Below are positions 56,593 through 64,000 of a stretch of DNA of 64,000 nt, piece by piece. Position 1 is the first letter of the stretch. Each line of letters begins with the position of its first letter. A model generated the notes under the pieces. It made no database searches and had not been told where the DNA came from. It was given only the letters and a program-made list of their open reading frames with translations. This stretch comes from Undaria pinnatifida (lineage: Eukaryota > Sar > Phaeophyceae > Laminariales > Alariaceae): positions 7,833,919 through 7,897,918 of the forward strand of contig JABAKD010000016.1 of the NCBI GenBank assembly GCA_012845835.1, read 5' to 3'. A program made the translations under genes and the position numbers.

Positions 56593-57051
56593 TGTTATAA
56601 GGCTTAGTATATCCGGCCGACCTGCTATCCCGCCGTATATCCGGCCGACCTGATATCCCGTCGTTCCAGGGGGGGGGAGTGTTATAAGGCTTAGTTTGGG
56701 TAAGCTATTGGTTAACCTGTGCAAGTGGTCAAACAGACTAATACCCCACTAAAGTCCTTAACAAATGGCGTCGTCGACAGACCATGGGTTTTTGGGTCGT
56801 GGGTTCGATCCCCACATCCACCATAATAAACTTTTTCAGATTTTCCCATGGCGAACTTGAAAAATACTCTCCCTGGTATCCCCAGGAAATGAAACGGCTT
56901 GGATATTGACAGAGGTCCGCCGTATATCCGGCCGACCTGCTATCCCGCCGTTTCAGGGGGGGAGAGTGTTATAAGGCTTAGTTTGGGTAAGCTATTGGTT
57001 AACCTTTTGCAAGTGGTCAAACAGACTAATACTCCACTAAAGTCCTTAACA
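56593..57051. mobile_element. Miniature LTR-type (TRIM-like) element, nested copies
   Basis: Two direct repeats of 84 and 85 bp (56680-56763 and 56967-57051) start TGTTATAAGG and end CCTTAACA. Each is preceded by a G-rich purine tract (GGGGGGGAG or GGGGGAGAG) that looks like a polypurine tract. A third, truncated repeat of 15 bp starts the insertion at 56593. The 203 bp interior has no open frame but carries a tRNA-like 3' half. The whole 459 bp is flanked by CAGG (56589-56592 and 57052-57055), and the uninterrupted sequence is present at 56010. This matches a terminal-repeat retrotransposon in miniature with a partly deleted tandem copy. The 4 bp duplication is typical of LTR elements (4-6 bp). 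Confidence 0.75.
56764..56825 (+). repeat. tRNA 3'-half-like sequence inside the TRIM-like element
   Basis: GTGGGTTCGATCCCCAC is a perfect 5 bp T-arm with a 7-base loop, followed by ATCCACCA, as at the 3' end of a tRNA. No matching 5' acceptor strand (GGTGGAT) precedes it, so it is not a complete tRNA gene. Confidence 0.5.
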
Positions 57052-57404
57052 CAGGTACACTTTCTACCGTTACGTAGATAGATCTTCTCGTGAAGATTTG
57101 TATGAACGGTTACCGTTCCAGAGGTATTGGATATCGCGTCTTGTTGTACTAAGAGTGGTCGTGGAGTCTCCGTAGATTCTGATGACAGAGAGGCGGGTAA
57201 TCACGTTTCCCGCTGACAAGTAATCACTGTCGACTCTCTGTTTGCCACGAAGCACCTCTCGTTGCCTCGAGGCACTTCTATCGTTACCGTCGCTTGGTTC
57301 GCCGTCGAACCTTGCTCCAACCTGGCGTGTCCTCCACGCTACGAAGAACAAGAAGATAAGTAGTTGCAGGTTGCGAGTCGAACCTGGGTTACCCCAAACC
57401 CTCA
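57052..57404. repeat. Duplicated 350 bp module, copy 2
   Basis: Second copy of 55993-56361, beginning at the right flank of the TRIM-like insertion. The two differ by a few substitutions and short indels (for example CACGACGAAGC versus CACGAAGC). Confidence 0.85.
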
Positions 57405-57439
57405 TATATATATATATCAATTTTTGTATGAGGATCAGT

Positions 57440-57600
57440 TTTTTTCATATATATGACCCCTGGATTCAACCAACGAAAACCAGGCTTACAAGCGGACAGT
57501 CTATCTACCAGAAGACCTCAAAGTCACATTGATATCTATTTTTTTTCATGAGGATCATTTTTGTTCCCCGATGACACCGGGATTCGAACCAACGAGAAGA
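57440..57600 (-). repeat. tRNA-derived repeat units 5 and 6
   Basis: Unit 5 (57460-57535) has GGTTGAATCCAGGGGTCAT and TCCGCTTGTAAGCC on the minus strand. Unit 6 (57570-57610) keeps only the GGTTCGAATCCCGGTGTCATC end. The linker CATGAGGATCATTTTTG separates them. Confidence 0.5.
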
Positions 57601-57639
57601 CATTGAGTCTTAGAGTACATACCGGTACTACCACACCAG

Positions 57640-58171
57640 GTTTGTACATACCATCAGGTATACTACGTTGTTGGATCACAATGCACGCCCAGCTCAGATC
57701 AGTCCGGCTATATAGCCCACCAGCGCAGCGCAGCGCCGTGCGGAGCCGTGCGGAGCCGTGCGGTGCGGTGCCGTGCCCTTCGCTGCGGTGCTGTGTCGTG
57801 CTGCGATGTGTGCTTTCTTTCGAACATAGAGCAGTACCGGGTATAATACGTGTTGTTGTGTACTACTTTTCTTCTTTTTTCTTCTTCTACATGATGTATT
57901 TGCTCTTTCACGGCCCCCTGTTTTTTCCCCCACGCAAAGTACCCCCGTACTGCCGATCAGAACGTAACACCGGTAACAAAAGCACACAGCACAGCTGAGC
58001 ACAACAGGGCAATTTGCTCTGCACAAGCAGCTCTTGGCATTATCAAATCGTTGTTCGCACCAAATCATGGGCCTCTTCTTTCTGCCCCCCCTTTACATGT
58101 TTTTAGTTGCATTCTTCCTTGCCTTGCGAGCGTAGCGGGCGGCGTCAGCCGCCCGCGGAGCGGAGCCCTTG
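57640..58171 (-). repeat. Inverted copy of the left-edge repeat with hairpin end
   Basis: It is colinear in reverse with 200-720: TTTGTACATACC, GTTGGATCACAATGCAC, GCTGAG.., GTTACGTTCTGA-type block, CAAGAGCTGCTTGTGCAGAGC, GTAAAG/ATGTAA.., then the GC-rich end. The end is a 9 bp hairpin, GCGGGCGGC/GCCGCCCGC (58135-58156), followed by GGAGCGGAGCCCTTG|T. That 3' structure parallels the 1126 bp tandem units although the bodies are unrelated. Confidence 0.7.
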
Positions 58172-59039
58172 TAGTAATATATGTTTTCCCTTGCCTGCGT
58201 GATCAACAGGAAGGAGGTACGTACGAAGCTCATCTCCAAAAATTTTGAAGAAGACGTGAGCTGTGTAATAAACTGTTTTTTGGCCTTCCTGATCTGACCA
58301 GTCATCAGACGAAACACGACGTGACATATAGGCGCCACAAAATAGTTTAACTGCTATTTTTTCCGTGGCATTATTGTCGCAGCAACCAGCGCTCGCTTTA
58401 CTGCTGTAGTAGTAGCAGCACGAGTTGCGCAACAACTTCATCATCAATCAATTCTGCTCGTACTAGTACTAACTCGTAGTCTACTACTCTTCGTATCCTA
58501 CTATTAATCGATTACGTTGTTTGTGATATTCATACGTATCTCGTTCGTTAGCCCCAGCGGGGTCTGTCGACAAAGCAAAAAAGTGAGGATCATCGGTCGG
58601 CCTTCCACGAGCCCAGTAGGACAAGTCTCGCTGGTGTATGCCTACGAGCTACTTTGCTTTGTTTGTGTGCCCAACGCCACAGGCTTTGAACTGTTATTCC
58701 CTGTTCCTTTAGAAAGCTCAGCCTAAAAACAAAATCTACCAAATCTACCTCAGTCAAGCCTCAGTGAGAGAGGCCAACAATAGTGGGGTCGCTTGTCTTG
58801 GTCGTCGTGCGCTCGACCATCGCCCACGGTTTGATCTCGTGTCGAGTGTCGAAGCCGTTCTCGATACGTTGAAACTCGAAACGTCAAAACGTCCGAATCC
58901 GAAACATTGTAACTGCCATTTTTTTCATCCCGTACCGCCGATGAATATCTCCTTGAACTCCATCATATGCAAAAGGGGGACGAGGAACGAGGAACGAGGA
59001 GCAGGAGGAACCTCCACCGCCTGCCACTCTTTGGTGCCT
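58172..59039. promoter_or_regulatory. Upstream region of the unknown four-exon gene
   Basis: No exon was supported. The frame containing the downstream start is open from 58764, so an earlier in-frame start cannot be excluded. The composition is not repeat-like from about 58740. Confidence 0.35.
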
Positions 59040-62000
59040 ATGGATCGGCAAGAAAACCTCGTATCTCAGCTGCGCGAGCTTGTAGGATGTGCGACTCTGG
59101 TGAGTTAAGTGCATGAAACACAAAACAGTAGCAGGCAGCAAGTCGGCGTAAAATCGTACCCGCGATTGAAATTCAAATATTGCGGCGGGTTTCTTGTCGC
59201 GGAGCAACGTGCGAAGAACCACCTGTTCCATGTCGACATGCCGACGTATCGATGTTACAGCAGTGTGACGGGGTGAAGAATATATGCCTGTGTCTGCCGT
59301 GGAACGTTACTGTGCGTCTCTTGAACATGTGAGCACACCATAGTATTATGTTGGCGGGGTCCATGCCACGAGAGACCCACAACAAGGTCGGTACTTGCTG
59401 CCGATTTTCCCGCCTTTCGCCCAATTTTCGCCTGCAACACTGCGATGCTGGCCCCGCACTCCAGCTGCCTCAGGGTGGAAGTGTGTTGTGTTATACCCGT
59501 AGTCGAGTTGCGAGACACAACAGTACGAGTATCGCCTGTAACTGGTGTACGACTAATACTCCTGTACCGCTGCTGTTGTTTGCCATGCGTGCAACGCAGA
59601 CTGCGGCCGACCTCGGCAACCTTAGCTGGCACACCAAGCAAAGGGTTCTCCTCGGTTTACTGGCAGAGGTGAGTGCTCGTACGTGCTGCTGTGCTGCTGT
59701 GATCCTGTGTGCACTGATGCTGTGCTGCTGCTTTGCTGCTGTGCTGCTGTGCTTATGCTGTGTTGTTACCGTGCTGCCGTGCTGCTGTTGTACCGCTGCG
59801 GTGCCGCTTTGTCGTTACCTTGCTGCTTTGCGGTTGTGCTGCTGTCGTGCTGCTGCTGCTTTGCCGTGTCATCGTGCTACTGCTTTGCTGCTGTAGCAGC
59901 AGCCGTGTCATCGTGCTACTGCTTTGCTGCTGTGCTGCTGTTTGACTGTCGTGCTGCTGCTGTGCTGCTGTTGAGCGACTGTCGTGGTGCTACTGCGTTG
60001 CTGATGTGCTGCTTTGCTGCTTGGCTCTCCTCGTCGTAGTGTGACCTGCTTCGAGCGGGACGGTCACGTGTGTAGATTTTTCTTTTATCCGAGTATATTG
60101 TTGTGTAGCCGGTCGTTGGCCGGGGATGGTCTAGAGGTATACTTGTAGTCTAATGTACACCGCTCGCTGTTGCACGTTAAACCGTGAATTATATACTTCG
60201 AAGTAATACCCCACGACAGGATAGTTAAATTGTCGATACTCGGTATTCTGCTGTATCCAGAGAGGGGAACTTGATATTTTGAGTATAGGTTTGCTTTCCC
60301 AAGGACGTCATGCAGTCTCTGGTCGCGCGATCTCCGGAGACGAGAAGATGTAAGACTGCTACCATCATGCCGTATCACAATACCCGCTGGAAATATCGGT
60401 TTGCTTTCCCAAGGACGTAATGCGATCTCTGGTCGCGCGATCTCCGGAAGACGAGAAGACTGACGACTGCCGCCAGCATGCCGTTATCTCAATACCCGCT
60501 AGAGATACCTGAGTCGCGTGGACACGGCTTATCGCAGCCCCTTACAATAGCAGTCAGCCATTTGGAGCATAACCGACGCCTGCTGCTGCGCTGCGCTTCG
60601 CTACACTATCCCACGCCATTGACAGTTCACCCAAACAAGTGCGCTCCTCCTTTCCCCCCTGTACAGTCCAGGACACCTAGTAAGAAACAGAGATGGTGAC
60701 CCAGGCTGGATTTATTATTTTACAAAGGGTGCATCCTACACTGGCTTCAGTGTGCGCGACTCCCGGATTTCTTATATTCCTGCAAGTGTCAGCCTGCCTT
60801 TCTTTTTACCGTTGTTCTTAACTTGTCCTACACTGCATACACACGCATATGCCGCATCGCCCTTGCCCTTGACCCCGCCCCTACACAACCGCACCACGCG
60901 GCCATGTGACTGGACGAACAGCTGCCCGAGGGGAGAGAGACAGTGATGGTGTGCGCGCAGCTGCAGGCGGAGCGAAATAGGACCCGTCAGGTCCGTCTGG
61001 TTCGTGACGTATGTTGTTGTTGATGTGCATCATGGGCGGTCCGGCAGCATCGAAAAATGGGGGAGGGTTGTTAACGTATTTGAGGGTGCTAGTCCAGGCA
61101 CTGGTCCGCTTGACTACTGGTAAAAGTTGGCATTTTACCTAGCCAAACTAAGCCTTGTAACAGGGGGAAGACGCGCGGATAGAAAATTCTTGAAGAACGC
61201 ACAGGATAGTATCGCCCGCCGGTCCACGTGGAGCCGTGATGCATGCGAGAGACCCAGCCCCCCCAGGCTCCCACGCATCTTGTTTTATGTTTTATTAGAC
61301 GCTCTACTCGTGCTGCTGTTAGTCTACCAGTACCGGTCCACGCGGGCCTGTTGTTGACACGAGAGACCTTGCCTTCCCCAGCCCCCACCTAACTCGTTTG
61401 GTTTTATTGGACGCGCCACGTACTCGTACTGCTGTGGTGTACGTGTAGTAGACTCTTTCGAGTGTCTGGCGTCCGATCCGCCTGACTGAATGAAATTGGA
61501 TTGCCCACAATCATTGAAAAACAAAATCTTATCGTTTTTGGTCGTATTCTTATGCCGGAGCAGTTAAACAAAGCGGCGAAGGCCTTGCCGGAAGCTTCAC
61601 GCCGGGCGGAGAACCGACTACGGCAGGCGTTTTTCGAAGAAGTGGGGCGAGCTCTAACCTCCATGGATGCCGCCCCGGCCCTCAGGATGCCCAAGAAAAT
61701 GCGCGGAGACCCCGATGTCTGCCTCAGGTGCGGCGTACAGCCAAAACTGCACTATTTAGTGGTTTTGCGCCGAGTACATCGAAGCACAGCACAGCAGTAC
61801 AGTGCGTCACTACAGTACAGTAAGGACGGGTACTGTCAGCACTGCACTACTGTATAGCCCTCTATTGCACCGAGTACAGTATAATTGCAGTACACAAGTA
61901 CACTGCGATACGACAGTACGGTCTGTACTACCATGAGTAGAGCACGTAGTGCAAGGGCGTCAAATTTAAGCATTGAAAAAAGCCGTTGTGGCAGAGAAGG

Positions 62001-62365
62001 CCGTGGAGGTAGAGTTTGGAATCCTTCTTCTGTTGGTAGAGGTGGAGGCAGCACGACAGTCTCAGCCGGTGGTGCAAACTTGAACTTGCTTTCCCCTTGG
62101 GTTCTGTACTTTCCAAGTTTTTTTTCTCTTGACGGTTGTCGGCAGCTTCCGATTGGTGAAAAGGCGGCGGCGCAGAAAGTGGAAGATATCGCGCCCTCAG
62201 CTTTGCGCTCTTCATCTATTTGTTGCTATGTTTCTCAACTTATGGCGGGCGGTCTCACAGCGGCCCGCGATGGATACGAATGTTCCCGACGCGTGGCCCC
62301 GCCACAGAGCACGACAAAAGTTGAAGCTCAAGGACGGAAACCGCGAGACGCTATTATTGCTGTGA
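59040..62365 (+). CDS. Conserved-looking protein of unknown function, four exons
   Basis: Model: 59040-59099, 59600-59668, 61564-61727, 62146-62365 (about 170 aa). Donors are CTG|gtgagt, GAG|gtgagt and CTCAG|gtgcgg, and the phases agree (0, 0, 2). The first three exons read as mainly helical sequence: LVSQLRELVGCATL, then LSWHTKQRVLLGLLAE, then KALPEASRRAENRLRQAFFEEVGRAL. The fourth starts Arg-rich, then reads FLNLWRAVSQRPAMDTNVPDAW and RHRARQKLKLKDGNRE before a stop. I do not recognise the family, and no signal peptide is present. The start at MDRQENL is the likeliest, but the frame is open upstream. The last acceptor could instead lie at the nearby GCGCAG (62179-62184), which would remove the Arg stretch. 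Confidence 0.5.
59672..60035 (+). repeat. CTG-rich degenerate satellite in intron 2
   Basis: Imperfect (GCTGCTGTGCTGCTGT)n fills about 360 bp directly after the exon 2 donor. Open frames here translate to poly Leu/Cys/Ala and are artefacts. Confidence 0.8.
60288..60508. repeat. Tandem pair of 110 bp units
   Basis: Units 60288-60397 and 60398-60508 both begin GGTTTGCTTTCCCAAGGACG and share CTCTGGTCGCGCGATCTCCG. They lie in intron 2 of the unknown gene. Confidence 0.8.
60675..60815 (+). repeat. Dispersed repeat copy 3 (CCCAGGCTGG..CTTCAGT)
   Basis: It is colinear with 4378-4520 and 11885-12035: CCCAGGCTGGATTT, TTATTTTA, CACTGGCTTCAGTGTG, TTTCTTATATTCCTG, and AGTGTCAGCCTGCCTTTCTT. Confidence 0.6.
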
Positions 62366-62371
62366 CTTCAT

Positions 62372-63960
62372 GTGTTCCCCGGGTGGGGTTGTCATTCGCC
62401 GTCCTTTTTTGCTGTGCCACCACCCACCCCCACCGCCTGCCGTTCCTCTCTCGATCCGTGGTATTCGAACGGTACGGTATTGTTTACTCGCACGTCTACA
62501 CTTTGTTATTTCGGACCCGTCGCATGGAAGCCGTACGTGGCGCCAAACACGGACAACGCACTCTCCCCAATGTCCACGCGCATACTCAGGGTAATCAGTT
62601 TTCTCGCGGCAAGGGTCCGACGCCGGCAACGGCGAAGTAGCGCCTCAGGATTGTCGTCCACATCATCATTATCAACACCGGCACAAGGAGCAGCAGCACT
62701 AGTAGCAGCATCGTCACCAGCACCGTTATCAGCACCACCACCAGCGCCACCACCAGCACCACCAACGGCAGCTTCCTCGGCCCCGTCGGCCCCCTCGACC
62801 CTCTCGACCAGCGCTCTCCACAGCAACAACACCGGTAGCTTCGAAGAAGAATTGCCGCTTGCGCACAGCGGCGACCGCAATCGTCCCGCGGGGCTTTCGT
62901 CGGCGACAGAAACGCCGCGTCCATCCCGACGCCGGCGCAGCCTGCCCCCTGGAAGCACTCTTTTCACCCAGTCTACCGCCGTAACAGCGTCAGCGTCAGC
63001 GGCGGCAGCAGAGGCAGCAGCGGCGGCGGATGAACCAGCGACTGAAACAGAAGAAGGTCGGCTGGAATTTTCGTCCGCTGTCGTGACCAATGGACGCGTC
63101 GCCGTCAAAGGTTTGCGCGCGGATGGGGTGGGAGAAATAGGGGGGAAAGATGGCTCTGAGTGGACTACCACGCGAGGGATTTTCGCGTCGGGCGCCGCTC
63201 CGAGGGGTGGAGGGGGAGTCAATCCCCGCGTCGGGAAGAAGGGGTTGGGGTCACGGTTGTCACCAACATCGCCACCCCACCCGCCGCCGCTGCCGCCGTC
63301 GTCATCGGCGTCGCGGTCTGGGGCGGCAAGGGCGTGCGCGGAGGACTCGCAGCGATCGCGCATGGACGATGCCGGTGGTGGCGGCGGCAGCGGCGGCGGC
63401 GACAGTATCAGTTTCAAATGTAACGATCGAAACGGTGGAAATTGGCAAGGGGCTCGGCCGTCGGAAGTCTCCCGCGGACGCTGCTGTTCGACGACGACGA
63501 CAACCCGTGCGAAAGAAAAGGGTAGCGCAACCGCGGAGGCGCCCCTACAGTCGCCGTCGCCGTTAGCGTTAGGGGAGGGTCCCTGCCGAGGATCTGTTGG
63601 ATCGGCGGGACAAGCACGCCTCGACCCAGCCGTCTCGCGAGATCATCAAGCAGCTGCTGACGCCGACAGTAGCATCGGTGTTTGCAGCGGCAGCGGCGGC
63701 AGCAGCACAAGGAGGATTAATGGTCGCAGCCGAGCCGGCGATGCCAGTCTTGACGGTGGCTGGGACGGGGTCGGGGACGCGGTGGGCTTGGAGATTAGCA
63801 TCGTGGGAGATCGCTCGCTCGGGAGACGAAGCAGAACACCGGGCCGAGAAAGACGGACGCAACAAAGGTGGGTTGCACCCCGACATCGTTGTGTGGTGAA
63901 GACAGGCATCCTGCATCTGCATCTGTTTCTGCCCGTCTGCCTGTCGGTCTCGGGGGTGTA
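62372..63960 (+). CDS. Ala/Ser/Pro-rich coding-like region, gene unresolved
   Basis: The plus strand keeps one frame open for almost 1.6 kb, translating to SAPSAPS/APPPAPP-type disorder with charged segments. Part of another frame (about 63550-63867: EDLLDRRDKHASTQPSREIIKQLL..) looks more like a folded exon and ends at a possible donor (CAAAG|gtgggt). The minus strand is also open for 303 codons, so GC bias rather than coding may explain the open frames. This may be the continuation of the upstream gene or the start of another that leaves the window. No domain was recognised. Confidence 0.3.
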
Positions 63961-64000
63961 ACTATTTCTTGGTGGCCACTTGTACTCTTGGAACGCGGTG

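Noticed and set aside
59672-60035. Cys/Leu/Ala-rich open frames
   Set aside because: Produced by the CTG-rich satellite in an intron.
62506-63417. 303-codon minus-strand frame
   Set aside because: Likely a mirror of GC-rich disordered sequence. Plus-strand exon signals nearby are better, though neither strand is proven.
1-64000. CRISPR arrays, prokaryotic operons, integrated viral genes
   Set aside because: No regular spacer-repeat array, no ribosome-binding-site-led gene series and no virus-like core protein was found. Gene structure is clearly spliced eukaryotic.

Overview
This is nuclear DNA from a photosynthetic stramenopile, most likely a brown alga. Genes are few, long and intron-rich, and are embedded in a dense mix of repeats. 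Three first exons carry the heterokont plastid-targeting signature: a signal peptide cleaved just before a Phe. There are several internal TTAGGG-like tracts. No bacterial operon structure, rRNA, CRISPR array or virus-like gene was seen. I assembled exon by exon, using homology, intron phase and splice signals, because the genes are not visible as single open frames.

Layout: 1-13 kb is repeat-rich. It holds a terminal-hairpin repeat family (1-1000), a degenerate GTGTGATAA satellite, a Gag-like zinc-knuckle/polyQ reading frame without a polymerase (8735-9619), a dispersed repeat cluster (10.1-12.0 kb), and one candidate first exon of a plastid protein (5870-5965).

13-23.4 kb is a head-to-head pair of predicted plastid-protein genes separated by 228 bp. 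On the minus strand (13066-17947) lies a five-exon RBBP9/YdeN-like alpha/beta hydrolase that appears to have lost its nucleophile and catalytic His. On the plus strand (18176-23367) lies a three-exon, probably thylakoid-lumen, helical protein that may belong to the PsbQ/Psb31-type extrinsic proteins.

26.2-49.4 kb is a second head-to-head pair, 362 bp apart. On the minus strand is a seven-exon ankyrin-repeat protein with long Ala/Pro-rich ends. On the plus strand is an eight-exon cyclin-dependent kinase of the CDKA/CDK1-2 type (301 aa, PSTALRE cyclin-binding helix). Its 7.1 kb first intron contains a 2.3 kb long-inverted-repeat element, and its sixth intron contains a 1.5 kb hAT-type element with a perfect 8 bp target duplication.

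49.4-58.2 kb is a repeat landscape: GAGCTA-type satellite, tRNA-derived units, a head-to-tail pair of 1126 bp units with Helitron-like hairpin ends, and a miniature LTR-type element whose empty site is also present in the window. 59.0-62.4 kb holds a four-exon gene of unknown function, and 62.4-64 kb holds Ala/Ser/Pro-rich coding-like sequence that probably runs past the window edge.

Two features recur. Three of about 22 modelled introns start with GC instead of GT, always in an AG|GCAAGC context. The palindromic 9-mer TACCWGGTA is scattered at far above chance frequency.
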